A stretch of 64,000 nt of DNA from Jeotgalicoccus meleagridis (GCF_903994045.1 NZ_CAJEWD010000008.1:62001-126000), one strand, 5' to 3'; shown: positions 53,598 to 63,002, numbered from the stretch's first letter. Numbers and translations are program-made. Notes: generated by a model not told the origin, from the sequence alone.

Positions 53598-53613
53598 TTG
53601 ACACTTTTGTCAA
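53598..53613 (-). promoter_or_regulatory. Perfect dyad upstream of rpsA
   Basis: TTGACAAAAGTGTCAA is a perfect inverted repeat with 6-bp arms, 50 bp upstream of the rpsA start codon and about 4 bp from the plsC stop. Its TTGACA could serve as a -35 element, but no good -10 is seen at 16-18 bp. Role unknown. Confidence 0.35.
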
Positions 53614-53617
53614 GAGA

Positions 53618-54199
53618 TTATTCAGAAAATAATAAATTGTTTAGTTTTTCTTTAAGAATTAGTGTTAAATCTTTACGTGTTTTTCCTGATGCTAAAACTT
53701 CTTTTGTATTTATCGGCTTGCCAAAAATGATTGTAATGCCTTCTTTTTTATTGTATTCACCTTTGATAATACAAGGTACAATAGGTGCTTCTGATTTAGA
53801 AGCGATGAAACTTGCCCCTTCTTGTAAAGGTTGCAATTCCTTTTTGTTACCTTTATTGCGATGCCCTTCCGGGAAGATTAAGAGCATACGTTCTTCCTCA
53901 AGTGCTTGTATTGAAGTTTTTAAAGCTGCTCTATCACTCTTACCTCTAGAGACCGGTATTGCATTTAGCGAAGGTAATAGTTTACCAAGCACTGGTATTT
54001 CAAATAATTCTGCCTTAGCAAAGAATGATAGGTCTCTATCGAGAGAAATACCAATCAGTGGTGGATCTAAATCATCGATATGATTAGAACATATCATGAC
54101 AGGACCTGTAGCCGGCACCCGATCTTCTCCGATGACCTTAATGTTATAGCGTAACTTGTAGTAACGTTTGACTAAGAATTTTGCAACTTTGTAAATCAT
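53618..54199 (-). CDS. plsC: 1-acyl-sn-glycerol-3-phosphate acyltransferase PlsC
   Basis: A 193-residue membrane-associated acyltransferase forming phosphatidic acid. Motif I is CSNHIDDLDPPLIG (catalytic His-x4-Asp), motif III is LLIFPEGHRNKG and motif IV is APIVPCIIKG. Motif II lies near NAIPVSRGKSD. It overlaps cmk by 4 bp (ATGA). It may use acyl-ACP like other Firmicutes PlsC proteins. Confidence 0.93.
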   Translation of the reverse strand: MIYKVAKFLVKRYYKLRYNIKVIGEDRVPATGPVMICSNHIDDLDPPLIGISLDRDLSFFAKAELFEIPVLGKLLPSLNAIPVSRGKSDRAALKTSIQALEEERMLLIFPEGHRNKGNKKELQPLQEGASFIASKSEAPIVPCIIKGEYNKKEGITIIFGKPINTKEVLASGKTRKDLTLILKEKLNNLLFSE

Positions 54200-54852
54200 A
54201 AGTCTCCCTCCAGATGTTTCATAACTAGACGAATAATTTTGTCTTCAACTTCCTCTATAGAGAGATGACTCGTATCTAGTAAAATTGCATCGTGAGCTTG
54301 TACAAGCGGTGAAATTTCACGAGTACTATCGATATGATCTCGCCTAACTATGTCTTTTGTTAATTCTTCTAGTGTGTAATTATTACCGCGAGCTTGTTCT
54401 TCTAACAATCTTCTTTTAGCGCGGACTTCAGGATCTGCTTTCATAAAAATCTTAACTTCGGCATTGGGTAAAACAGTTGTGCCGACATCTCGTCCATCCA
54501 TGACCACATTTGAAGCCTCACTGATTTTTCTTTGCATATCTACAAGATATGTTCTTACTTTTTCAAGGCTCGCAATATAACTCACATTTTTGGTGACTTC
54601 TTGTGAGCGAATGGCTTCACTTACATCTTGATCATTTAGATATACTTCATTGTTAACACCAAATGTAATGTGAATGTGATCTTCGATTTCGTCAATGATT
54701 TCTTCACCATTTTCTAAGGTGTAAAGGGTCACAGCTCTATACATAGCACCTGTATCGATATATAAGTAACCAAGCTTAGCTGCAACGCGTTTAGCAATTG
54801 TGCTTTTACCTGCAGCTGCAGGTCCATCAATTGCGATTCTTGTATGTGTCAT
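54196..54852 (-). CDS. cmk: Cytidylate kinase
   Basis: A 218-residue kinase that phosphorylates CMP and dCMP. P-loop IDGPAAAGKSTIAKRVA, then YIDTGAMYRAVT, VVMDGRDVGTTVLP (CMP site) and a lid region with RDHIDSTREISPL. The pair cmk-plsC is coupled by a 4-bp overlap. It starts 19 bp after the LysM protein gene. Confidence 0.96.
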   Translation of the reverse strand: MTHTRIAIDGPAAAGKSTIAKRVAAKLGYLYIDTGAMYRAVTLYTLENGEEIIDEIEDHIHITFGVNNEVYLNDQDVSEAIRSQEVTKNVSYIASLEKVRTYLVDMQRKISEASNVVMDGRDVGTTVLPNAEVKIFMKADPEVRAKRRLLEEQARGNNYTLEELTKDIVRRDHIDSTREISPLVQAHDAILLDTSHLSIEEVEDKIIRLVMKHLEGDL

Positions 54853-54871
54853 CTTTCGTCCTACTTTCGTT

Positions 54872-56008
54872 TTATGGAATTATCAAAGTTTGTCCAACAG
54901 AAATTTCATTTTCACTTATACCATTTGCTTCTCTAATGCGCTGGACATTTTCTGAGCTGCCATCACCATAATACTGAATAGCAATACGGTAAAGATTATC
55001 TTCTGTAGTTACAGTGTGAGATGCATTCGCATTCGTTTGTTCTTCGTCAGTCGAATCATCACTTGTTTCTTCGTCTTGCATTTCTGTTTCAGCAACTTCA
55101 GCTTCTGTCGTATCCTCACTTGTAGAATCTGAATTTGTGCTGTTGTTATTTGTTGATTCTTCTGTGTTATCAGCAGTGTCGTCATTAGAATTTGTTGCTG
55201 ATTCTTCCTCACTAGAATCAGTTTCACCTTTTGTTTCGATTGCTTGGCGAGATTCTTCTTCTAGTTTTTCTAATTCAGCTTCAGAATAGTTGAGATCTAA
55301 ATCTTGTGTGCTTAAATCTTCATTACGACCTTCTGCTAAACGACGTTCATGCTCTTTTTTCTGCTCTTCTAATTCTTCATTGAAACCTTGGTTCTCATTA
55401 TCTTCTTGCTTGTTTTCTTCAACACTTTCTTCAGTGTTAGCTTCTTCTGAAGCGAGTTCAATTTCATCGTCTAAGGAAGGCCAGAAATTAGAGAAGATTA
55501 AAAAGGCTAAGAGTACAGTAAGTGGAATTAAGACAATTAGACCGAGTACCCATGGTAGTTTTCCTCTTGAAGTTGTAGAACCTGTGTCTTGATTACTTTC
55601 TTTCTTTTTCTCTGTCTTGTTAGTCTGGTTTTTCTTGTTTGTAGTGGCTGCTGCAGCAAGACTTGTCTTTTTCTTTTCTTCTTCTTTAGGTTTACTACTC
55701 AGTTTTTCCTTTGAGATTTTAATCTCTTTTTTTATGCGATTCTGGTAATTATTAAATTGTCCTACAAAATACGCTTTACGTGCTTGATTTTTTTCAGGAC
55801 TAAAATAGCCTTTTACTTTTTCAGTTAGGCTGTTATTATGCTCATTTTTTTCATCTTTTTTCTTATCATTATCTTTATTTTTGTGACGTGCACTGCGGCT
55901 GAGCGTTTCTTCAGCTTTATTATCATCGTTCTGACTCCTAGATGTTTTTTTATCAGCTTCATCCTGTGCGCGTTTTTGATTTAAATCCTTGTAAAAATCA
56001 TCTTTCAT
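54872..56008 (-). CDS. ebpS: LysM membrane protein, EbpS (elastin-binding protein) homologue
   Basis: A 378-residue protein. It has a highly charged cytoplasmic N-terminus (1-150), one transmembrane segment (about 151-175), an acidic Ser/Glu/Asp/Thr/Asn-rich stalk (about 178-330) and a C-terminal LysM domain ([20 protein letters not shown] to VGQTLIIP). The LysM block and [14 protein letters not shown] are close to S. aureus EbpS, and the genomic place between cmk and fer agrees; B. subtilis has LysM protein YpbE in a similar position. The long staphylococcal N-terminal repeats are absent, so elastin binding should not be assumed. Confidence 0.85.
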   Translation of the reverse strand: MKDDFYKDLNQKRAQDEADKKTSRSQNDDNKAEETLSRSARHKNKDNDKKKDEKNEHNNSLTEKVKGYFSPEKNQARKAYFVGQFNNYQNRIKKEIKISKEKLSSKPKEEEKKKTSLAAAATTNKKNQTNKTEKKKESNQDTGSTTSRGKLPWVLGLIVLIPLTVLLAFLIFSNFWPSLDDEIELASEEANTEESVEENKQEDNENQGFNEELEEQKKEHERRLAEGRNEDLSTQDLDLNYSEAELEKLEEESRQAIETKGETDSSEEESATNSNDDTADNTEESTNNNSTNSDSTSEDTTEAEVAETEMQDEETSDDSTDEEQTNANASHTVTTEDNLYRIAIQYYGDGSSENVQRIREANGISENEISVGQTLIIP

Positions 56009-56118
56009 ACCGCATTCTCCTAGTCACTGAATTCTAACTTCAATTATATATTGTTTGCATAAACATTTAAAGAGTTATCAATCTTTAGTCGTATTGTTCT
56101 AAATTCAAACATTGTTCA
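56009..56118. other. Divergent intergenic region between the ebpS-like gene and fer
   Basis: AT-rich sequence with promoters presumably for both directions; only the fer promoter is convincing. No RNA gene or ORF seen. Confidence 0.5.
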
Positions 56119-56147
56119 TTGATATATTTTTGATTTTCTCTTAAAAT
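56119..56147 (+). promoter_or_regulatory. fer promoter
   Basis: TTGATA (56119-56124) and TAAAAT (56142-56147) are separated by 17 bp, and lie 40 bp upstream of the fer ATG. Confidence 0.6.
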
Positions 56148-56174
56148 TATAAATGAACTAATCGTAAACGTTAA

Positions 56175-56441
<267 letters not shown>

Positions 56442-56449
56442 AAAATTTT

Positions 56450-56504
56450 AACTAGGCTACTTGATCTCATTTAATAATCGAAATCAAGTAGCCTAGTTTT
56501 TTTT
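56450..56504 (+). terminator. Terminator between convergent fer and ribU
   Basis: A 16-bp inverted repeat (56450-56465 with 56483-56498, core CTAGGCTACTTGAT) is followed by a run of about nine T. A-rich sequence on the other side means it could stop minus-strand transcripts too. Confidence 0.92.
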
Positions 56505-56515
56505 GTTTAACACAC

Positions 56516-57064
56516 TTATTTTGTAAAGACAGGAATTGCCTTTTTATAAATAACGTAACAAATAATACTTAAGATTATTCCCTTAACGACATTAAAAGGA
56601 ATGATACCAGCGGTAACAACCACCTTAAGGTTATTGATGATATCAGTCTGATCAACAATTAAACCGTAAGCAGGTAAAAGCACAAAATAGTTTAACACGC
56701 TCATTGCAAGTACTAAGACCAAGGTGCCACAGATAAAACCATATATTAAACTCTTACTGGATTTACTTCTAGCGTAAAAGAAAAATACCGGTAGTAAAAA
56801 AGAAAAGGCAGCAAGTAAGTTTGCAATTGGACCGATGGGTTCAGACGCCATAAGAATACCGTATAAAAATATTTTCATGACGATAATCATAGTTCCACCT
56901 AGACCACCAAACATGATAAAACCAATAAAGGCAGGAATGTCGGATAAATCTAACATTAAAAATGGTGGTAAAAAAGGTAAAGGAAACTGAATAAGCATTA
57001 AGATAAACGACAAAGCACTTAAGATACTTATATTGATGATTTTTTTCAAACGCTGTCTATCCAT
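56516..57064 (-). CDS. ribU: Riboflavin ECF transporter substrate-binding subunit RibU
   Basis: A 182-residue S component with about six membrane helices. The start is KKIINISILSALSFILM, then FPLPFLPPFLMLDLSDIP (riboflavin-binding loop), GIIPFNVVKGIILS. It needs the shared EcfA/A'/T module, not encoded here. The gene starts only 5 bp after resE. No FMN riboswitch is possible in that gap, unlike Bacillus ypaA, so it is likely expressed with the res operon. Confidence 0.93.
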   Translation of the reverse strand: MDRQRLKKIINISILSALSFILMLIQFPLPFLPPFLMLDLSDIPAFIGFIMFGGLGGTMIIVMKIFLYGILMASEPIGPIANLLAAFSFLLPVFFFYARSKSSKSLIYGFICGTLVLVLAMSVLNYFVLLPAYGLIVDQTDIINNLKVVVTAGIIPFNVVKGIILSIICYVIYKKAIPVFTK

Positions 57065-57069
57065 ATTCT

Positions 57070-58764
57070 TTAGTCCCTTCTTTTAGCTGGTAGTTTAATT
57101 ATAAATTTAGTGCCTTCACCATATTCACTCTCGACAGAAATTGAGCCACCGTGTTTTTCTATAATATTTTTCACGATGTAAAGGCCAAGCCCTGTACCAT
57201 GTTTTCCTCTAGTCCTTGCTTCATCTTCTTTATAGAATCGATCAAAGATATGTTGGAGATTCTCTTCTTTTATCCCTGTTCCAGTATCTTCTATTGAAAT
57301 TTCGACTGTGTCATCTTGAGATTTATTTAAGCTAATTGTAATTGTATCCTCGTCTTTTGTATAGCGGATTGCGTTATCAATAATATTGGTCAGTACTTGA
57401 TTTAGTTTATCCGCATCAAATGGAAATACAAAAGGCTCATCATCTGTTTCGACAATCAGTCTAGTCGCTTTATCTTTTAAGTCAAATTCATAGCGATGGA
57501 TGAGTTTGTTTATAAGCGGTTTTAAATCTTGTTCCTCTATATTATATTGAACTTCATCAGAATCCATTCGTGCAATAATTAAAAGCTCATTAACCAGTTT
57601 GTTCATCCGGTCAGACTCATCTTTTATAATTGCTATCATCTCTTTAACTTCTTTAGGATCGGTGACAATATCATCTAACAATGCCTCTGAGTAACCACTC
57701 AACATTACCATCGGTGTCTTTAACTCATGGGAAACATTTGAAATAAATTCTGAACGCATTTTTTCATTATTAATTTCATCTGTAATGTCTCTAACTAACA
57801 CTGTGACACCATTTATTTGACCGTTACTTGTCACTGGTGACATGGCAAGTTGTAAGTGTTTATTATTAATATCTAAACGCTCTAAGTGTGGTGAGCGATC
57901 TTCGACGACTGACTTAACAAGCGATGCGAAATAGCCGCTCGAATTAGAGGCATCAAAGATATCATAATATTTCTTTCCAGTCTGATTAGTATAGATGAGT
58001 TCAGCGTTTTTGTTTAAATAAAGAATTCCGTTTGAAAGAGAAGAAAAGACATTCTCTCTTAAATTTTTTTCATGTGTTAGTTCTGAAATCGTGTTATTTA
58101 TATTGTCATTCATCTTGTTAAAAGCGAGTGTAAGTTCCCCTATTTCATCACGTGAAGTAACTTTTAACTTATTATACTTTCCTCTAGCTGTAGAAAAAGC
58201 TGAGTTTTTCAAAGCAATTAAAGGCTCTGTAATTCTAGAAATTAAGAAGAAAGCAAAGAAGGTGGTGAGTAGAAATAGTGTAATCGCACTGATCAACAAG
58301 ATCATCAATACAGTTAAGAATGATTCATTTAAATCATCTAAATTAGAATACATAATCACTGCAGTATCTTTCTCAAAATAGTCGCTTAAATTATGTACTT
58401 TAACCATATATTCTCGATTTTCTGCATCGTTAAATATAAAGGTACTGACAGCATTATCAGCATTTAGAATTTCCTGGTTAATTTCTTCAGCCATACGTTT
58501 ATTGCCGGTAATTACTTGACCATCTGAATAGATGATTAAGTTTTTCTCAGCACTAAGAAATGAACTCTGTAATTCTAAACTGTGGTTATTTAAAACCATC
58601 GTTTCGACACGAGTGATTTCTTTTTCAAGTTGATTTTCAGTAATATCTAGAGTGTAATTGCGGAAGAAAAAACTTAAAACAATCGATAATATAATTAAAA
58701 CTGTAGTCACTATCATTAAGATAGTAAACCACAGTTTTGTTACGACACTAGATAGAAAACTCAT
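57070..58764 (-). CDS. resE: Redox-responsive sensor histidine kinase ResE (SrrB homologue)
   Basis: A 564-residue kinase with transmembrane helices at about 11-34 and 148-176, an extracytoplasmic sensor between them, HAMP (176-230), a PAS domain (about 235-330) and HisKA with SNVSHELKTP (His346). The ATPase domain follows (NIIDNAIRYTKDED; DTGTGIKEE; HGTGLGLYIVK). In Bacillus ResE and in S. aureus SrrB respond to respiration state and nitric oxide. It overlaps resD by 4 bp (ATGA). Confidence 0.95.
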   Translation of the reverse strand: MSFLSSVVTKLWFTILMIVTTVLIILSIVLSFFFRNYTLDITENQLEKEITRVETMVLNNHSLELQSSFLSAEKNLIIYSDGQVITGNKRMAEEINQEILNADNAVSTFIFNDAENREYMVKVHNLSDYFEKDTAVIMYSNLDDLNESFLTVLMILLISAITLFLLTTFFAFFLISRITEPLIALKNSAFSTARGKYNKLKVTSRDEIGELTLAFNKMNDNINNTISELTHEKNLRENVFSSLSNGILYLNKNAELIYTNQTGKKYYDIFDASNSSGYFASLVKSVVEDRSPHLERLDINNKHLQLAMSPVTSNGQINGVTVLVRDITDEINNEKMRSEFISNVSHELKTPMVMLSGYSEALLDDIVTDPKEVKEMIAIIKDESDRMNKLVNELLIIARMDSDEVQYNIEEQDLKPLINKLIHRYEFDLKDKATRLIVETDDEPFVFPFDADKLNQVLTNIIDNAIRYTKDEDTITISLNKSQDDTVEISIEDTGTGIKEENLQHIFDRFYKEDEARTRGKHGTGLGLYIVKNIIEKHGGSISVESEYGEGTKFIIKLPAKRRD

Positions 58765-59471
58765 TTTACGTTGACCTCAAATTTATAACCAATACCCCAA
58801 ACCGTATGGATCATTTGACTCGCTTCCGGAGAAACTTTGTTTAACTTTTCTCTCAGTCTTTTAACGTGTGTATCGACTGTTCTTAAGTCACCGTAAAAAT
58901 CGTAATTCCATACTTCTTTTAATAATTCCTCACGATTGAACACCTTGTCTGGACTTTTAGCTAAAAATAGTAATAGCTCGTATTCCTTCGGTGTTAAGTT
59001 TACTTTTTTATCGTCTGCTAGTACTCGGTGAGCATCATTATCAATGACGAGATGCTCAAAGACAACGATATCCTTAGCAGATGCATCTTTTTCTATAAAA
59101 GCTGTTTCCGATGAACGTCTAAGAATTGCTTTTACTCTTAGGACGACTTCTCTTGGAGAAAATGGTTTGACGATGTAATCATCAGCACCAACTTCAAGTC
59201 CTTCTACCCGATCAGCTTCCTCACCTTTAGCAGTCAGCATAATGATTGGTGTAGACTTTTCCTTACGTAACTCTTTAGCGACTTCAATACCATCCATTTC
59301 TGGCATCATCAAGTCTAAGAGAATGACATGGAAGTCTTGTTCTGTTGCGAGAGCAAGAGCTTCCTTACCATTTTCAGCTTCAACGATTTCATAATCTTCT
59401 CTTGATAAATATAAATTTAGTAATTTACGAATACGTTCTTCGTCATCGACGATTAATATTCTTTCTGTCAT
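58761..59471 (-). CDS. resD: Response regulator ResD (SrrA homologue)
   Basis: A 236-residue OmpR-type regulator. Receiver domain with Asp9-Asp10, phospho-acceptor Asp53 (ILLDLMMPEMDG), TAKGEEADR and IVKPF; winged-helix output domain with LTPKEYELLLFLA and VDTHVKRLREKL. It activates resABC, qcrABC and terminal oxidases in B. subtilis, all but the last of which are present in this window. It starts 18 bp after resC. Confidence 0.95.
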   Translation of the reverse strand: MTERILIVDDEERIRKLLNLYLSREDYEIVEAENGKEALALATEQDFHVILLDLMMPEMDGIEVAKELRKEKSTPIIMLTAKGEEADRVEGLEVGADDYIVKPFSPREVVLRVKAILRRSSETAFIEKDASAKDIVVFEHLVIDNDAHRVLADDKKVNLTPKEYELLLFLAKSPDKVFNREELLKEVWNYDFYGDLRTVDTHVKRLREKLNKVSPEASQMIHTVWGIGYKFEVNVK

Positions 59472-59489
59472 AGTTACCCTCTTTTCATA

Positions 59490-60695
59490 TTATGCATAAG
59501 AATGTAGGCCGGATACAATCATATTGATTGCGATTAAGTTAAACAGAATGAGTATGAATCCACCGACTGCGAGCCAAGCGGATTTCTCTCCCTCATATCC
59601 TCTATTGATACGAAGGTGTAAAAAGATGGTATAGAACATAAAGGTAATGAAGGCCCAAGTTTCTTTCGGGTCCCAACCCCAGAATCTACTCCATGCCATC
59701 TGTGCCCAAATCGCTGCAAAGAATATACCACCAAGTGCAAATAATGGGAAACCGATAATCACTGAACGATAACCAATTTCATCCATTAAGACCAAATCAA
59801 CTTTCTTAGTCAGTGGCTTAAAGAGTGAGAAGATTCTTCTTCTGATTATTAAGCGAATAATACCGTAAACAATGACACCAAGTATTATTGACCAGACAAC
59901 CGTATTTAAAGAGTGCGCTTTAATTACCGGTGGTAAGTCGATTCCTAAATGGAAATGTTCAGTTGGTTCATATTCATTATTACCAATGTGCTCTACTGGA
60001 ACAGCATCCTGATAGTTCACTAAACTTGGTAAGTGGTATTCTGCGATTACTTGTGCACCGTTTTGATCAGTGTAGTAGAACTCGTCGTTATAACCAACGA
60101 CTTCTTTCATCACAAGAGTCGTTACAATATAAGTTGCGACAATTACTAGCCCGACCATAATTAATTCTAAAAAGCGTGCACGCCATGATTTTTCATCGCT
60201 TGGAATAGCTTTCAACAAGTAGATTAAACCAGCGACAGCACTCATAGATAGTATACCATATGATAAAGTCACGGTAATAACGTGAATCGCTAACCAGTTA
60301 CTTTGTAGGGCTGGTATCAGTGGTTGAACATCAGTTGAAAACAGACTTCCATACCCTAAGAGTAATAGAGATATTGGAATTGCGAACAAACCAAATACTT
60401 TAGATCTAAAGTAATGATAAGTGATTAAGTAACCACCTATTAACATAATGGCAAACATCGCAATAAACTCATACATATTCGAAACTGGTGCATGTCCAGT
60501 TGCTAACCAACGGAAAATAAAGTAAGAGAGTTCTAAAATAAAGGCAACGACAATCATGCCGATTGCTAATTTTTCATATTTTTTCGATTTTGCTTTTGAT
60601 TTAATACTTAAGGCCAAAGGAACTAAGGCCACTAAAAGTATAATAAAAGCGATGAAAATTAAAGTGTTACTTAAAGATAAAAAGGTTGCTTCCAT
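59490..60695 (-). CDS. resC: Cytochrome c biogenesis protein ResC (CcsA/CcsB family)
   Basis: A 401-residue polytopic membrane protein. The tryptophan-rich WWD domain (AWSRFWGWDPKETWAFI, about 340-356) binds haem on its way to apocytochrome c. Conserved His residues occur in WLAIHVITVTLSYG and in IFLHLRI. ResB and ResC form the System II synthetase. It lies 9 bp after resB in the resABCDE operon. Confidence 0.94.
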   Translation of the reverse strand: MEATFLSLSNTLIFIAFIILLVALVPLALSIKSKAKSKKYEKLAIGMIVVAFILELSYFIFRWLATGHAPVSNMYEFIAMFAIMLIGGYLITYHYFRSKVFGLFAIPISLLLLGYGSLFSTDVQPLIPALQSNWLAIHVITVTLSYGILSMSAVAGLIYLLKAIPSDEKSWRARFLELIMVGLVIVATYIVTTLVMKEVVGYNDEFYYTDQNGAQVIAEYHLPSLVNYQDAVPVEHIGNNEYEPTEHFHLGIDLPPVIKAHSLNTVVWSIILGVIVYGIIRLIIRRRIFSLFKPLTKKVDLVLMDEIGYRSVIIGFPLFALGGIFFAAIWAQMAWSRFWGWDPKETWAFITFMFYTIFLHLRINRGYEGEKSAWLAVGGFILILFNLIAINMIVSGLHSYA

Positions 60696-60704
60696 AGGTA
60701 GACA

Positions 60705-62351
60705 CTATCCTTTCGATTTGTCTTGTTCTTCTTTATCATTCATATGATCAAGATTATTTGCCTCTAGGACAGAATTAATTTCTTTTTTCAGACCGTAGTA
60801 ATTTTTATTTGTATGTGCAGCAATACTCATCGAGTCGCCGTCACCGTTAATCCAAATTCTGCGGTGATTTATATAAGAACCGATAAAGAGTCCGATTAAG
60901 AAGATTACAAAACCAGTTGCAATAATTGGCATAGACAAGTCTTTTTTCAGTGTCAATACTGTTGCCACATGCTCTTCTGCTTCAACGAATTTAATCTTGT
61001 ATTCATTACCTTCAGAAATATCTGTTGAATTCATAATCTGTAATAAGCTTAACTCTTTTTTCTCTCCGTTATCGACCTCAAAGACAAAGGCTGGGTTTGA
61101 AGGAACTGGTGTTTCTGAAAGCAAGGTACCATTTTCATCAATTTCTAAGAAATCTGGTGCATAAGCTCGCATATTGATGTTAATATCTTCACTTATTTCA
61201 TAAGTATCTGCTGGTTCATCTAAATTCACTTCAAAGTTTTCTCCAATAGTATTGCCGTCTTTATCTTCCAATCTAAAAGTCATCGATTTCAATTGAGAAT
61301 TGTCATAACTTGATTGATAAAGCTGATAATCTTCAAAGACATATGGATGGTTGACTCTAATGCTGTAATCATCAATTTTTTCTAAATCTGGTTTTGAACC
61401 AATAACATCAGCTGACTTGTTTTCATAAAATGAAATATCTGTTTGGAAGTTACTAATTGTCATTTCTTTGTTTTGCTGTAAAGATTCATCAAAAACAGTT
61501 CCACTATCTTCATCGTATGTATCTAGAGTAAAGGCTTCATTTTTAACATAATACTTACCATCAGTTGTTGGTACACTAACGGTTTCACCTTCCTGAGCAT
61601 AGATCACTTCATCGATGTAGACACCTGGGAAGAACCTTAACATACTACCGACTAGAAGAATAATTAAGCCTGTGTGGTTAATGTAAGGACCCCATCTTGA
61701 CAGACGTCCTTTTTCTAATAGATAGTGATTCCCATCTTGCTTTAACTTATATTTCTTATCTTGTAGTCCCTTAACAACACTTTCTGTTTGTTCTGTTGAA
61801 CTGTAAGTATTGTTTAATCTTTGACGTCTAAAGAAAGAGTCGTGTTTTTTTGCTCTTTGATTCTTTAATGATTTATATAGTGGAACCCCTCTGTCGACAC
61901 TCGCTGCGATAATTGAAAGTGCTAGCATGCCGTTTAATAGGACGAACCACCAAGATGAATAAAGCTCGGTAAATCCTAGTTTATAATACAACATACCAAA
62001 TGTTCCGTAACGCTCGGTATAGTGCTCTAATGGATCTGCTCCAAGTGGTATGAAGTATTCTTGAGGTAGGATTGTTCCAATTGCAGCAGCTATTGCAATA
62101 ATAGCAATGATAGCCACTCCAACTTTTATGGAAGTGAAAAAGTTCCAAATCTTATCAAAAATGCTCTTTGATTTTACCTTAGATCTAACTGCGCTACCGT
62201 CATAGCGCATTAAATCTTTAATCTTTTTCTTATCGTAGTTTTCATTGATCATTTTACCGCAGGACTGACAAAGCTGAGTACCTGGCGGATTTACATGACC
62301 ACAGTGACTACAAATAATTTCTTTATTTTCACTGTTTTTTTTATCTTGCAT
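60705..62351 (-). CDS. resB: Cytochrome c biogenesis protein ResB (Ccs1 family)
   Basis: A 548-residue protein. The ATG 62351 has AGGA 8 bases upstream. An N-terminal zinc-ribbon-like CSHCGHVNPPGTQLCQSCGK precedes the first membrane helix, as in B. subtilis ResB. Four transmembrane helices follow: two early (about 80-105 and 140-160), one at about 230-245 (WGPYINHTGLIILLVGSM), and one near the end (about 475-500). The large extracytoplasmic part between the last two receives apocytochrome. Partner of ResC. Confidence 0.94.
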   Translation of the reverse strand: MQDKKNSENKEIICSHCGHVNPPGTQLCQSCGKMINENYDKKKIKDLMRYDGSAVRSKVKSKSIFDKIWNFFTSIKVGVAIIAIIAIAAAIGTILPQEYFIPLGADPLEHYTERYGTFGMLYYKLGFTELYSSWWFVLLNGMLALSIIAASVDRGVPLYKSLKNQRAKKHDSFFRRQRLNNTYSSTEQTESVVKGLQDKKYKLKQDGNHYLLEKGRLSRWGPYINHTGLIILLVGSMLRFFPGVYIDEVIYAQEGETVSVPTTDGKYYVKNEAFTLDTYDEDSGTVFDESLQQNKEMTISNFQTDISFYENKSADVIGSKPDLEKIDDYSIRVNHPYVFEDYQLYQSSYDNSQLKSMTFRLEDKDGNTIGENFEVNLDEPADTYEISEDININMRAYAPDFLEIDENGTLLSETPVPSNPAFVFEVDNGEKKELSLLQIMNSTDISEGNEYKIKFVEAEEHVATVLTLKKDLSMPIIATGFVIFLIGLFIGSYINHRRIWINGDGDSMSIAAHTNKNYYGLKKEINSVLEANNLDHMNDKEEQDKSKG

Positions 62352-62361
62352 AAATGTCATC

Positions 62362-62892
62362 CTATTCTATAGAAGATTCGATAAACTTATGCAAATCTTC
62401 TTTAGTGAGTTGGTACTCTTGTTTTTCAACTACTACACCATCTTTATTTACAGCAATGGTAGTTGGTAAGGGACCGATATTATATGCCTTAGTCACACTT
62501 CTATTTGGGTCAAGTGCGATTGGATAATCTAGATCCTCTGATAAACCAGAAATAAACTGACTGATTTGTTGCTTGTTTTCTGACACATTTACTGCAACAA
62601 TCTCATAGTCTTCATGTCCTTCATTATAGACTTGATTCATATCTGGCATTTCTTCACGACATGGTTTACACCATGTTCCCCAGAAATTAAGAATTACACC
62701 TTTATCTCCCGTAATCTCTGATAGTTGCAATTGTTCACCATCTAGAGTTTCGAGCTTAAAGTCCACTGCTTCATCCCCAACATTGATAGTTTGTGAACCA
62801 TCTCTTAAGTTGAGATAAAGCGTGATACCTAATAAAGCCACTATGGTAATAATTGTTCCCGTACGAACAATTTTCCTGGTACTTTTTTTCAA
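62362..62892 (-). CDS. resA: Thiol-disulfide oxidoreductase ResA
   Basis: A 176-residue membrane-anchored thioredoxin-like protein (helix about 11-28) that reduces apocytochrome c cysteines before haem attachment. Active site WCKPC at about residues 74-78 (B. subtilis ResA has CEPC), cis-Pro in GPLPTTIAV. The start is TTG 62892, with GGGAGGG 8 bases upstream. It is the first gene of resABCDE. Confidence 0.92.
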   Translation of the reverse strand: MKKSTRKIVRTGTIITIVALLGITLYLNLRDGSQTINVGDEAVDFKLETLDGEQLQLSEITGDKGVILNFWGTWCKPCREEMPDMNQVYNEGHEDYEIVAVNVSENKQQISQFISGLSEDLDYPIALDPNRSVTKAYNIGPLPTTIAVNKDGVVVEKQEYQLTKEDLHKFIESSIE

Positions 62893-62926
62893 GTCTATAG
62901 CCCTCCCTTATATTTAAAAATTATAA

Positions 62927-62986
62927 AAACCGCAATAAAATACGTGCATAGTGCCAATTATAACACTAGTGATTTTACGGCGGTTT
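62927..62986 (-). terminator. Terminator of rluB, containing a possible resA promoter
   Basis: AAACCGC and GCGGTTT (62980-62986 with 62927-62933), plus inner TAAAAT/ATTTTA, form a long-looped hairpin followed by TTTTTAT on the minus strand. The loop includes an extended -10 (TGTTATAAT, 62957-62965). Confidence 0.6.
62957..62965 (-). promoter_or_regulatory. Extended -10 element upstream of resA
   Basis: The minus strand reads TGTTATAAT (TG-N-TATAAT), 65 bp upstream of the resA start codon. There is no good -35 at 17 bp, as can happen with extended -10 promoters or activator-dependent promoters. Confidence 0.4.
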
Positions 62987-63002
62987 GACATTATTATGAC
63001 AT

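Noticed and set aside
53598-54083. 161-codon + strand ORF
   Set aside because: Antisense to plsC across its catalytic motifs; lacks a ribosome site and known domains.
57065-57069. FMN riboswitch before ribU
   Set aside because: Only 5 bp separate resE and ribU, and the conserved RFN blocks are not visible in the 3' end of resE.
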